The notes under the pieces were generated by a model. It was not told the DNA's origin, ran no database searches, and saw only the letters and a list, made by a program, of their open reading frames with translations. Shown here piece after piece: positions 1 to 7,451 of a stretch of DNA of 64,000 nucleotides (its first letter is position 1; each line of letters starts with the position of its first letter). Position numbers and translations under genes: made by a program. This DNA comes from Corallococcus macrosporus DSM 14697 (GTDB lineage Bacteria > Myxococcota > Myxococcia > Myxococcales > Myxococcaceae), in the NCBI RefSeq assembly GCF_002305895.1, contig NZ_CP022203.1, positions 5,800,001-5,864,000 on the forward strand, read 5' to 3'.

Positions 1-66
1 CCGCGACTTCTTGTTACCGTTTTCTTCGCTGCTGCCTCGCCGTCTTTTCGTTCGGCGGGGCGTCAG

Positions 67-96
67 CTTCTATTTCAGTCCGGCGTCTTCTGTCAA
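67..96 (-). promoter_or_regulatory. Tandem promoter P4 (nearest the left edge)
   Basis: The minus strand reads TTGACA at 96-91, an 18-base spacer, and TAGAAG at 72-67. The downstream discriminator (CTGACGCCCC) is the most diverged of the four copies. It is the last promoter before the window edge, so it would lie nearest the transcribed unit. Confidence 0.65.
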
Positions 97-181
97 GCTG
101 CTCTTTTTCGCCGTCCTGCTGGCTTCCGGAGTCTTCAGCGCCGCCCAGTGGCTTCCGCTGCTTTCTTCCGGAGGGGCGCGG

Positions 182-211
182 CTTCTACCGCTTCGCCGCC
201 CTCCCTGTCAA
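182..211 (-). promoter_or_regulatory. Tandem promoter P3
   Basis: The minus strand reads TTGACA at 211-206, an 18-base spacer, and TAGAAG at 187-182. CCGCGCCCC again follows. The spacer is two bases longer than in P1 and P2. Confidence 0.7.
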
Positions 212-278
212 CCACTGCTTCGTTGACTCCCTCGACTCGTCCGCCCTTTCCTTCCGGGCTTCTTCGTCGGGGGCGCGG

Positions 279-306
279 CTTCTACCACCACCGCGTCTTC
301 TGTCAA
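279..306 (-). promoter_or_regulatory. Tandem promoter P2
   Basis: The minus strand reads TTGACA at 306-301, a 16-base spacer, and TAGAAG at 284-279. The discriminator CCGCGCCCC is the same as in P1 and P3. The spacer sequence is close to that of P1, so the copies look duplicated. Confidence 0.7.
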
Positions 307-400
307 CCCGCTGCGTTGACCGCCGTATTCCTCGTTGTCGTACTGACTCGCTCGAAGTGCCTTCCGCGCCAGTGCGCGGGCTTCTTCGCGAGGGGCGCGG

Positions 401-428
401 CTTCTACCACTGCCGCGCTTCCTGTCAA
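401..428 (-). promoter_or_regulatory. Tandem promoter P1 (most upstream)
   Basis: The minus strand reads TTGACA at 428-423, a 16-base spacer, and TAGAAG at 406-401. A CCGCGCCCC discriminator follows. The -35 hexamer is a perfect housekeeping-sigma match. The GC-rich discriminator is the kind found at stringently controlled rRNA promoters. Confidence 0.7.
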
Positions 429-642
429 CCGCCCGAGCGTCCTGCTCCCGAGAACCGACCGACACCCCAGTTCCATCGCCCCTTGGAGATGGCTCCCACA
501 CACCTACCGCCCGCCCGCTGGTCTACTTCACTTCGGTCGACCGCTTCGAACCCGACGCTCCGCATCCATTGGAGTGAACGCGCCAGGTTCGCGGTCTTAT
601 TTCGACGTCGTTCAGAGAACCAGGGCACTCGCGCGACAGATT

Positions 643-662
643 CCGCTCCCAATCAGGAGCGG
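643..662 (-). terminator. Hairpin downstream of gmk
   Basis: CCGCTCC (643-649) pairs with GGAGCGG (656-662) around a 6-base loop. It lies 130 bases past the gmk stop, between gmk and the tandem promoters. The tail on the minus strand (AATCTGT) is only weakly T-rich, so intrinsic termination is uncertain. Confidence 0.4.
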
Positions 663-791
663 ACACGCAGGTGGCCGCCGTGCTCCCGAGCGCCTTTGTG
701 ACGCCCGCGCAACGCGGCGAGGTGGACCGCTTGTCCACCGAGGGTTCAGCCTGCGCAAGAAGTTTGATTCCGGGCACTTCCTGCCTGGAGG

Positions 792-1421
792 TCAGCCGCC
801 GATTCCCAGGCCCAGCTTCGACACATCCACCCTGCCCCGTCGGCAGCGCTCCGCCACCACGACCGAGCGCAGCTCTCCATATGCGCGCTCGAAATCATCA
901 TTCACGACGACGTAGTCGTAGGACGCGATTCCCCGCTCGATCTCCGAGCGGGCCGCCAGCATGCGGCGCCGGATGGTTTCGTCGGAGTCCGTCTGGCGGT
1001 CCCGCAGGCGCCGCTCCAACTCCTCCATGGAAGGCGGCAGCACGAAAATCGTCACCGCGTCCGGGTGCTTGCGCTTGATGGCCTGCCCGCCCTGCACGTC
1101 GATGTCGAAGATGGCGGCGCTCTTACGCGAACGCGCCTCGTCCACCACCGACTGGGGGCTTCCGTAGAAGTGGCCGTGGACTTCCGCCCACTCCACGAAC
1201 TCGCCGCGCTCGATCTTCGACTGGAAGGTCGCGACATCAACGAAGTTGTAATCCACCCCCTCGCGCTCCTTCCCCCGAGGCCGGCGGGTGGTGACGCTGA
1301 TGGAGAACACCGCATCCGGCGTCTCCTTGAGGAGCCGGTGCGCAAGGGTGGTCTTCCCCGCCCCAGACGGCGCGGAGAGCACGAGCAACAAGCCAGGCGG
1401 GAGCACGATATTCGCGTTCAT
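792..1421 (-). CDS. gmk: Guanylate kinase
   Basis: Cytosolic enzyme that phosphorylates GMP to GDP with ATP, an essential step of purine nucleotide supply. The 209-residue length is normal for the family. A P-loop, SAPSGAGKTT, sits at about residues 16-25. The GMP-binding segment follows (SVTTRRPRGKEREGVDYNFV). The lid arginines are in the RRRM/R-rich stretch near residues 130-140. The ATG overlaps the yicC stop by four bases (ATGA), so the two genes are translationally coupled. yicC-gmk is a common order in proteobacteria; rpoZ, often next, is not seen here. No odd features. Confidence 0.97.
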   Translation of the reverse strand: MNANIVLPPGLLLVLSAPSGAGKTTLAHRLLKETPDAVFSISVTTRRPRGKEREGVDYNFVDVATFQSKIERGEFVEWAEVHGHFYGSPQSVVDEARSRKSAAIFDIDVQGGQAIKRKHPDAVTIFVLPPSMEELERRLRDRQTDSDETIRRRMLAARSEIERGIASYDYVVVNDDFERAYGELRSVVVAERCRRGRVDVSKLGLGIGG

Positions 1422-2296
1422 TCGACGTTCTGCACCTGTTCGCGGATGCGCTCGACCTCGGCCTTCATCGCCACCACCCGGACGGAAATCTCGGCGTGCT
1501 GGCTCTTGGAGCCGGTCGTGTTCACCTCGCGGTGCATCTCCTGCACGAGGAAGTCCATTCGACGGCCAGCGGGCTCGGTGCTGGCCATGAGGGCCCGGAA
1601 CTGCTCCAGGTGGCTCGCCAGGCGGGTCACCTCTTCGGCGATGTCCGTGCGCTCGGCGAAGAGCGCCACTTCCTGGGCCAGGCGCTGCGGGTCCACCGCG
1701 ACGCCACTGGCGAGCTCGGCGATGCGGTCAGTGAGCCGCTGCTGGTACTCCTGCACGGCCTTCGGCGCGAGCTGAGCGACCTCCCTGCTCCACCCCTCCA
1801 GCAGCTTCACCCGGGCATCGAGGTCCGCATGGATGGCCTCACCCTCGATGCGGCGCATCTTCTCCAGCGCCGTCAGCGCCTGGTCCAGGGCCGCCTGGAG
1901 CGCCTGGGAGGCGGACTCCAGCTCCACGCCCTTCTCCTCCAGCCGCACCACCCCTGGTTGGTTCGCCACCTGCGACCAGGCGACGTCTCCCGGGAGGCCC
2001 AGCTCGCTGGCCAGCTCTCGGAACGCGCGCACGTACTCACGCGCCAGGCCCAGGTCCACGGTGGGGACCGTCCCGGAGGCGGTGGGGGCCTGCCGTTTCA
2101 CCAGCAGTTCCACCGAGCCCCGGGCGAGCCGGTCCTTCACCTGCTTGGTCACCAGGCTTTCCTGGGACGAAAGTTCCCGGGGAAGGCGTGCCTTCACCTC
2201 ACAGAACTTGTGATTGAGCGAGCGAAGCTCGACGGAGACTTCCTCGTCCCCCACGCGCGCGCGGCCCGCGCCAAACCCGGTCATGCTCTTCAACAT
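1418..2296 (-). CDS. yicC: YicC-family endoribonuclease
   Basis: Member of the YicC/YloC family, which is known to act as an RNA endonuclease affecting small-RNA and mRNA stability. The start was set at 2296, where the protein begins MLKSMTGFG, the conserved family N-terminus. A longer frame reaches 2392 but runs through promoter-like DNA. The resulting 292 residues match the usual 287-292. The C-terminal part holds the conserved RMDFLVQEMHREVNT motif. A TTGACC-N17-TAGCAA promoter lies directly before the ATG with no ribosome-binding site, suggesting a nearly leaderless mRNA. It overlaps gmk by four bases. Confidence 0.93.
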   Translation of the reverse strand: MLKSMTGFGAGRARVGDEEVSVELRSLNHKFCEVKARLPRELSSQESLVTKQVKDRLARGSVELLVKRQAPTASGTVPTVDLGLAREYVRAFRELASELGLPGDVAWSQVANQPGVVRLEEKGVELESASQALQAALDQALTALEKMRRIEGEAIHADLDARVKLLEGWSREVAQLAPKAVQEYQQRLTDRIAELASGVAVDPQRLAQEVALFAERTDIAEEVTRLASHLEQFRALMASTEPAGRRMDFLVQEMHREVNTTGSKSQHAEISVRVVAMKAEVERIREQVQNVE

Positions 2297-2303
2297 TGGG
2301 CGG

Positions 2304-2332
2304 TTGCTAGGGGCTTTCGGGTCCGAGGTCAA
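2304..2332 (-). promoter_or_regulatory. Candidate promoter of yicC-gmk
   Basis: On the minus strand TTGACC (2332-2327), a 17-base spacer and TAGCAA (2309-2304) form a good housekeeping promoter. The -10 element ends eight bases before the yicC ATG. Transcription would therefore start at or next to the start codon. Confidence 0.5.
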
Positions 2333-2341
2333 GCCGCGCGC

Positions 2342-2369
2342 TTGCACCGCCCCCAGTTCTGTGTAGGGT
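2342..2369 (+). promoter_or_regulatory. Candidate promoter of the GT9 gene
   Basis: TTGCAC (2342-2347), a 16-base spacer and TAGGGT (2364-2369) lie 11 bases before the ATG at 2381. This promoter and the yicC promoter are divergent within an 84-base gap. Confidence 0.4.
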
Positions 2370-2380
2370 CCGGCCGCGAG

Positions 2381-3478
2381 ATGTCCTGGCACAAGCGGCT
2401 CGAGTCATGGGCGAAGCTGACACTGGCGTTCGTGGCGTCCGCCCTGCTGTGGCGCCCGCGCCGCCGGCGGCGTCCTGGCACCCCACTCCCCCATCCTCGC
2501 AAGGTCCTGCTCGTGCGGCCCGACAACCGCGTGGGCGAGGCGCTCCTCACCACCCCGTTGATGCGGACACTCAAGGCGAACCTCCAGCCCGCGCCCGAGG
2601 TCCATGTCCTGGTGCATGCGAAGGTCGCTCGCGTCCTGACCGGTCATCCGGACGCGGACGCCATCATCCCCTTTGACCGGCGGCGCATCTGGCTCGGTGC
2701 CCTGGCGCCCGGCATCGCAGCGCTGCGGCGCGCCCGGTATGACGTGGTGGTCGACTGCGCCAACTGGGAATCGCCCTCCGTCACGAGCGCGCTCGTGTCC
2801 CGGCTCGCGGGCCCCGAGGCCGTCGTCATTGGCCCCGACCTCTGGCCGGTGTCCCGGCTGCACTCCCTGCCCGTTCCGGCCCGCTCGGACACGCGGAACG
2901 AAGCCGTGCAGCGGACGCACCTGCTGACGCCGCTCACGAATGGCACCCCCATGGCGCGCGGATTGTCCTTCCGGGAGCCCGCTGTGGGCCCGGCCATCCA
3001 CGCCTATCTGGAGTCACTCGCTGGAAAGCCCGCCGCCGTCATCAATCCCGGTGGGCGTCTGGGGCCCCGGCGCATCCCCCCCATGGCCTTCGCCGCCGCG
3101 GCCCGGGCGCTGGTGGCGCTGGGGCGCGTGCCCATTGTCACATGGGGGCCTGGGGAGGAAGCGCTCGCGCGCAGCGTGGTCGACGCGGCGCCTGGCGCCG
3201 AGTTCGCGCCCGCCACCAACCTGGACGAACTGGCGGCGCTGATGCGCGCCGCGGGCCTCACCGTCTGCAACAACACCGGCCCCATGCATCTGTCCGTCGC
3301 CGTGGGCGCTCCCACCCTGGCCTTCTTCCTCCGGATGGACATGGAGCGCTGGGGCCATGCCTACGCCCCCCACCGCATGGTCGACCTCACGCCCCTGGTA
3401 GACGGCGCGGGGGGCCAGGGGCTGGAAGCGCGCGCTGCGGACGAGGCCCGGGCGTTCGCCGCGGCCCTCTCCTCCTGA
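2381..3478 (+). CDS. Glycosyltransferase family 9 (heptosyltransferase-like)
   Basis: Likely adds an ADP-heptose-type sugar to the LPS core on the cytoplasmic face of the inner membrane. The 365-residue protein starts MSWHKRLESW. An N-terminal hydrophobic/basic stretch precedes the GT9 opening VLLVRPDNRVGEALLTTP. The nucleotide-sugar motif near the C-terminus reads TVCNNTGPMHLSVAVGAPT, close to the DTGPMH signature of WaaC/WaaF. The ATG at 2381 was chosen because the long upstream frame runs through yicC on the other strand. The gene is convergent with the LPS operon, with only four bases between stop codons. Which heptosyltransferase it is cannot be told from sequence alone. Confidence 0.85.
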   Translation: MSWHKRLESWAKLTLAFVASALLWRPRRRRRPGTPLPHPRKVLLVRPDNRVGEALLTTPLMRTLKANLQPAPEVHVLVHAKVARVLTGHPDADAIIPFDRRRIWLGALAPGIAALRRARYDVVVDCANWESPSVTSALVSRLAGPEAVVIGPDLWPVSRLHSLPVPARSDTRNEAVQRTHLLTPLTNGTPMARGLSFREPAVGPAIHAYLESLAGKPAAVINPGGRLGPRRIPPMAFAAAARALVALGRVPIVTWGPGEEALARSVVDAAPGAEFAPATNLDELAALMRAAGLTVCNNTGPMHLSVAVGAPTLAFFLRMDMERWGHAYAPHRMVDLTPLVDGAGGQGLEARAADEARAFAAALSS

Positions 3479-3482
3479 GACG

Positions 3483-3671
3483 TCAATCGCCGGGCGGCTG
3501 CGGCTCCACCCATGCCCGTTCCGGAGTGAGCCTGGGGATGCCGTCCTCCACGGGCCAGTTCCCCCCACACCGCCGGCATGAGAGCCGGGGCGGGGCCTCG
3601 TGTTCGTCCAGGGCGCCCTTGCAGAGCGGACACCCCAGGACGGCGCGCACCCGCGGGTCCAGCAAGGGCAC
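3483..3671 (-). CDS. Trm112-like small zinc-ribbon protein
   Basis: A 62-residue protein of the Trm112/YcaR family. It has two cysteine pairs, CPLC near residue 14 and CRRC near residue 32, and the family ending VEDGIPRLTPERA. Eukaryotic Trm112 activates methyltransferases, and bacterial YcaR-type proteins often sit among LPS genes such as lpxK and kdsB. Here it closes the LPS operon three bases after rfaE2. Its partner in bacteria is unclear. The length is normal, and a second small domain is not present. Confidence 0.8.
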   Translation of the reverse strand: MPLLDPRVRAVLGCPLCKGALDEHEAPPRLSCRRCGGNWPVEDGIPRLTPERAWVEPQPPGD

Positions 3672-3674
3672 CGT

Positions 3675-4163
3675 CTACCCCGCGCCCTCGCGGCCCAGCC
3701 GCCGCGCCAGGTCCGTGGTGCTGTGGTCCTTCGGGTCCCCGGAGACGGCCGTCCGCCCGCCGTAGGCGCGGACTTCATCCGCCTCCGGGATGCTGTCCGG
3801 CGTGTAGTCCGTGCCCTTCACGTGGACGTCCGGTTTCAGCGCCCGGATGATGACGCGGACGTTGGACTCGTCGAAGACGATGACCCGGTCGGTGCAGGCC
3901 AGCGCGGCCACCAGTTCGGCCCGCTCACCCTCGGGGATATAGGGACGGCCCGGGCCCTTGTAGGCCCGTGTCGAGGCGTCCGAGTTCACCGCCACCACGA
4001 GCACGTCCGCCAGGGCCCGCGCCCCTTCCAGGTAGCGGACATGGCCCACGTGCAGCAGGTCGAACACGCCGTTGGCCAGCGCCACCGTGCGCCCTTCGGC
4101 CCGCCAGCGCTCACGCTCCTCCGCCACCTTCGCGAGCGGTTGGATTTTCTCGAGGGTGCTCAT
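3675..4163 (-). CDS. rfaE2: D-glycero-beta-D-manno-heptose 1-phosphate adenylyltransferase
   Basis: Transfers AMP from ATP to heptose 1-phosphate, giving the ADP-heptose precursor of the LPS core. The 162 residues form one nucleotidyltransferase domain. It carries the HxGH motif in ANGVFDLLHVGHVRYL (about residues 30-45) and the family segment VKGTDYTPDS. In enterobacteria this domain is the C-terminal half of HldE; here it is a separate gene. It follows rfaE1 with a four-base overlap, so the two halves are probably made together. Confidence 0.93.
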   Translation of the reverse strand: MSTLEKIQPLAKVAEERERWRAEGRTVALANGVFDLLHVGHVRYLEGARALADVLVVAVNSDASTRAYKGPGRPYIPEGERAELVAALACTDRVIVFDESNVRVIIRALKPDVHVKGTDYTPDSIPEADEVRAYGGRTAVSGDPKDHSTTDLARRLGREGAG

Positions 4164-5173
4164 CGCGCGCTCCGAAGCTCTTCGAGCAGTTCATCGCGGG
4201 ACACCGTCGCGGTGCCCGGCTTCTGCACCACCAACGAACCCGCCACGTTCGCCAGCCGCGCCGCATCACCGAACGAGGCCTTCGCGGCCAACGCCAGGGC
4301 GAACGTCGCAATCACCGTGTCTCCCGCCCCAGTCACGTCCACCGCGGCCTTCGCGCCATGGACGGGGATGAGGTCCACGCCCCCGTCCGCGTCGAAGAGC
4401 GCCATGCCGTGACGGCCTCGCGTCACCAGGAGCGCGCGACACGCCAGCCGCTTCAACGCGGCGGCCCCCGCCGCCAACAAGTCCTCTTGCGTCCGCACCG
4501 GGTGCCCCGCGAGCGCCTCCAGCTCCGGCTCGTTGGGCTTGCAGACCGTCAGCCCCGAGAAGGAAGACAGGTCGTAGCGGCTGTCCACGCAGACGGGCAT
4601 GCCAGCCGCGGCCAGGCGCCGAAGCACGTCACGAACCTCGTCCCCCAGCACACCGGCGCCGTAGTCGGACACCACCACCGCGTCCACGCCCTGGGCGGAG
4701 GACTCGACCTGCCGGGCCAGCGCCCTGCGCATCTTCGGAGGGAGCGAGCCACGCTGGCCCCGGTCCAGCCGCAGCATCTGTTGCCGCGTGGTGCTCACGC
4801 CACCGGCGAGGATGCGCGTCTTCGTCTCCGTTTCGATGCCGCGCCCGCTCACCGCGTCCAACTGGATGCCGGACTCCGTGCACAGGCGCCGCAGCTCCTT
4901 CCCCATCTCGTCCTGCCCCAACGCCCCGACGGCGGAGACCTGCCCGGACAGGGCTCGCACGTTGGCCGCGACGTTGGCGCCACCGCCGAGCTTCACCTCC
5001 GCGGACTCGTAGCGGACGATGAGCACCGGGGCCTCCCGGCTCACCCGGTCCGTCTGTCCGTAGATGTAGTGGTCGGCAACGAGGTCGCCCACCAGCAACA
5101 CCTTTCGGCGTGCGAACGCGAGCGGCAGGCGGGAGAGCGACGGCATCGAACGAGCGGGCGAGACTGCGGCCAT
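4160..5173 (-). CDS. rfaE1: D-glycero-beta-D-manno-heptose-7-phosphate kinase
   Basis: A PfkB-family sugar kinase that phosphorylates heptose 7-phosphate at C1 in the ADP-heptose pathway. The ribokinase signature DVTGAGDTVIATF lies near the C-terminus, and the substrate-binding KLGGGANVAANV near the N-terminus. The start was placed at ATG 5173 (MAAVSPARS), giving 337 residues. A frame reaching 5260 would overlap lpxK by 56 bases. ATG 5146 is another possible start. It is the kinase half of a split HldE and overlaps rfaE2 by four bases. Confidence 0.92.
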   Translation of the reverse strand: MAAVSPARSMPSLSRLPLAFARRKVLLVGDLVADHYIYGQTDRVSREAPVLIVRYESAEVKLGGGANVAANVRALSGQVSAVGALGQDEMGKELRRLCTESGIQLDAVSGRGIETETKTRILAGGVSTTRQQMLRLDRGQRGSLPPKMRRALARQVESSAQGVDAVVVSDYGAGVLGDEVRDVLRRLAAAGMPVCVDSRYDLSSFSGLTVCKPNEPELEALAGHPVRTQEDLLAAGAAALKRLACRALLVTRGRHGMALFDADGGVDLIPVHGAKAAVDVTGAGDTVIATFALALAAKASFGDAARLANVAGSLVVQKPGTATVSRDELLEELRSAR

Positions 5174-5204
5174 GGCGGCGGTTTGTCCCACAGGCGTCCC
5201 CACC

Positions 5205-6422
5205 TCACAAGCCGCGCGGTACATCCTCCAGCCCAAGCGCTCGGCGCAAATGGGATTCACCTTCCAGAATCTCGACGCCCAGGCGGACCACCCAGGCCTC
5301 GAAGCCCTGAGGCAGACGCACCGCGTCCTTTTCCGTCGTCACCACCCTCGCCCCCTGGCGCACCGCCCGCGCCTGGACGTCACGCAGCTCATCCGCCGTG
5401 AAGCGATGGTGGTCCGGGAACAGCGCGGCCTCACGCAGCTCGGTCCCCAGCGACCGCAGCGTCTGCAGGAAGCCCCCTGGACGGGCGAGGCCGGCCAGCG
5501 CCAGCACGGGCTGCGCGGTCATCGCCGTCACGGGATGCAGGACGCCCTCCGGGTCGACCCAGGCCGTGGGCCGGTAGCGAGTCCGGACCCTGGGAATCCC
5601 CTGGCTCGCGGGCAACCACCCGCCCAGCGTGTCCGCGAAGCGTTCCGGGCTGTCGCCTGTCGGCACCCACCGGTGCGTATCGCCTTGATGAGCGTGTGCG
5701 TGCGGTTCCTGAGCGACGGCATCGACGCCACGGGCCAGGCGCGGAGAGGGGGTCGCCGCCGCCGATGTCGCGGTGGCCCTCAGCCAGAAGAGGGTCGCGC
5801 GCCGGAGGGAGCCACGCGGCTCGCGCAAAGGCCCCCGCGGCAGCATGTGGCCGTTCCCCAGCCCCACGGACTCGTCCACCACGACGAAGTCCTCGTCACG
5901 CGCGAGCCGGCGATGCTGGAACCCATCGTCGAGCAACACCGTGTCCAGGCCGAACTCATCACGTGCACGGTAGGCGCTGGCGACGCGGTCCGAGCCCACG
6001 AAGAGCCGGACCTGGGGACACCGACGTGCCAGCAGCAGCGGCTCATCGCCCGCGACGTCCGCCGACGGAAGCGGCTCCGTCCCAATGAAGGTCAACGGCT
6101 CCCGAGTGGCGCGACCGTACCCTCGCGTGAGGATTCCGACCTTGCGGCCTGATTGGACCAGTTGCTCGGCCAGGTGGAGGACCGCGGGCGTCTTGCCCGT
6201 GCCCCCCACGTTGACGTTGCCCACGGAGAGGACCTTGAGCCCTTCGACCCGCTCCGCGCGCAAGAGCCCGGCGTCGTAGAGCGCTCCCCTCACATGCACC
6301 GCGGCCGCGTACGGCCATGACAGCACGGTGAGCGGCGACAAGAGCACGCGCCGCTCCCAGGGCTCCGGGGACGGCGGGTAGAAGACGCGTTCAATGGCCG
6401 TGGGGGCATCGGCGGGCGTCAC
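5205..6422 (-). CDS. lpxK: Tetraacyldisaccharide 4'-kinase LpxK
   Basis: Phosphorylates the 4' position of the tetraacyldisaccharide to form lipid IVA at the inner membrane. The P-loop sits in GNVNVGGTGKTP, about residue 60. Conserved LpxK blocks follow: ILTRGYGR, GDEPLLLA and LDDGFQHRRLARD. The C-terminus holds FPDHHRFT and TTEKDAVRLP. The start is GTG 6422, where GTGA overlaps the stop of the preceding glycosyltransferase. This gives 405 residues, slightly longer than the E. coli enzyme (328), partly from loops around residues 220-280. Confidence 0.93.
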   Translation of the reverse strand: MTPADAPTAIERVFYPPSPEPWERRVLLSPLTVLSWPYAAAVHVRGALYDAGLLRAERVEGLKVLSVGNVNVGGTGKTPAVLHLAEQLVQSGRKVGILTRGYGRATREPLTFIGTEPLPSADVAGDEPLLLARRCPQVRLFVGSDRVASAYRARDEFGLDTVLLDDGFQHRRLARDEDFVVVDESVGLGNGHMLPRGPLREPRGSLRRATLFWLRATATSAAATPSPRLARGVDAVAQEPHAHAHQGDTHRWVPTGDSPERFADTLGGWLPASQGIPRVRTRYRPTAWVDPEGVLHPVTAMTAQPVLALAGLARPGGFLQTLRSLGTELREAALFPDHHRFTADELRDVQARAVRQGARVVTTEKDAVRLPQGFEAWVVRLGVEILEGESHLRRALGLEDVPRGL

Positions 6423-7447
6423 GGCACACGCCTCGCTCGCGCGTAGAGCGCGAGGACATCCGCGGCGACCTGCTCGTTCGTCGGGTGCTTCACCGGCGAA
6501 CGCTGGCCAGAGAGCGCCGCGGAGACCACCGCCTCCGGTGTGGGCTTCTCCACTCGCGCGTCCGCGAGGTCCGGCAACGCGCCCTCGTCCACCGCCACCA
6601 CGCGGACACCGCACGCGCGGGCCTGCGCCGCCGCTCGGGCGCTCCAGTCATTGCCCAACCCGAGCAGCCAGACCTCGTCGAGCGCCCTCAGCCACCGCGC
6701 GAACGCGTCTCCTTGCTGGTAGCCCGCGAAGGTGACGGCGTCCGCCAGCCCCAGGGATTGGACCTGCGCGCGCGTCGGCTCCAGCAGGGCGCCATCCCCC
6801 ACCAGGACCAGGCGCGCACCCGGCCGCTGCTTCCGGTACAGGGCGAAGGCCTCCACCCCCACGGCGTGCCTGCGGGAGGGCTGAAACGTGGAGACCATGC
6901 CGATGAGGGGCTCGCCTTCGAGCCCCAGCTCCGCTCGCAGGGCGCGCGCGGCCGTCGCCGGATGGAACCGGGCGTCCACCAACGCGGGCAGGACCTGGGC
7001 TGTCGCGCCCTTCTCCAGCAAGCGAGGCAGCAGCGCGCTCGCGGGGACGGTGTAGGCGTCCGCCGCGGGGAGCGAGGCCCGCAACGAGCGTGGGGCATGC
7101 AGCGAGCGGACCAGGATGGCGCCCGCGGGCCGCCCCCACCGCGCCAGCAGATGGTCGTGGCTGAAGTGCGAGTGCACCACATCCACCGTTCGTGCCTTCA
7201 AGCGGCGCAGGTCGCGCAACATCCGCCAGGGCGGTGACTTCACGGACAGCTCCAGGCCTCCCTCGTCCAACAAGCCGAGTTCCTGGAAGCGCGGAGCGGC
7301 GGGCTCCTCCGCCAGCACCTCCTTGCGCCGGCGGTCCACGGCCACCGTGACGTCATGGCCCGCGGCTCGCTGTGCCTGAGCCAGGAGCGCCACGTTCTCT
7401 GCCGGACCGCTGAAGAAGGGGCTCGCGAGGAGATGGAGAATTCGCAT
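6419..7447 (-). CDS. Glycosyltransferase family 4 (GT-B), LPS operon
   Basis: A 342-residue GT-B glycosyltransferase, probably adding a sugar to the LPS core. The N-terminal acceptor domain begins MRILHLLASPFFSGPAENV, and a HSHFSHDHLLARW segment follows. The C-terminal donor domain has GMVSTFQPSRRHAVGVEAF and LVLVGDGALLEPT. The usual EGFG motif of GT4 enzymes is weak here (WLLGLGNDWSARAAAQARACG), which may mark a divergent subgroup. It sits four bases after another GT4 gene and overlaps lpxK by four bases. The sugar specificity cannot be read from the sequence. Confidence 0.8.
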   Translation of the reverse strand: MRILHLLASPFFSGPAENVALLAQAQRAAGHDVTVAVDRRRKEVLAEEPAAPRFQELGLLDEGGLELSVKSPPWRMLRDLRRLKARTVDVVHSHFSHDHLLARWGRPAGAILVRSLHAPRSLRASLPAADAYTVPASALLPRLLEKGATAQVLPALVDARFHPATAARALRAELGLEGEPLIGMVSTFQPSRRHAVGVEAFALYRKQRPGARLVLVGDGALLEPTRAQVQSLGLADAVTFAGYQQGDAFARWLRALDEVWLLGLGNDWSARAAAQARACGVRVVAVDEGALPDLADARVEKPTPEAVVSAALSGQRSPVKHPTNEQVAADVLALYARARRVP

Positions 7448-7451
7448 CCGG

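Larger units (their letters stand above)
1..791 (-). promoter_or_regulatory. Non-coding leader region with four tandem rRNA-type promoters
   Basis: This 790-base stretch has no convincing gene; the open frames crossing it have no family signature and cover repeated promoter DNA. On the minus strand, four copies of a promoter core occur between 67 and 428: TTGACA, a 16- or 18-base spacer, TAGAAG, then a GC-rich discriminator. A GAAGAAG-like tract follows in the upstream copies. All fire leftwards out of the window. Arrays like this are typical of rRNA operons, so an rrn leader beyond position 1 is the likely target; this is inference. Positions 430-640 hold no clear signal. Confidence 0.7.

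Noticed and set aside
40-430. Spaced repeats considered as a CRISPR array
   Set aside because: Only four copies, uneven spacing of 97-122 bases and each is an ordered promoter core. No cas genes are near.
148-915. Plus-strand frames over 1-900
   Set aside because: They cross the repeated promoter cores and the 3' end of gmk. The residue pattern is low complexity.
1496-3478. 660-residue plus-strand frame
   Set aside because: The first 295 codons run antisense to yicC and have no family features. Only the part from ATG 2381 is a real glycosyltransferase.
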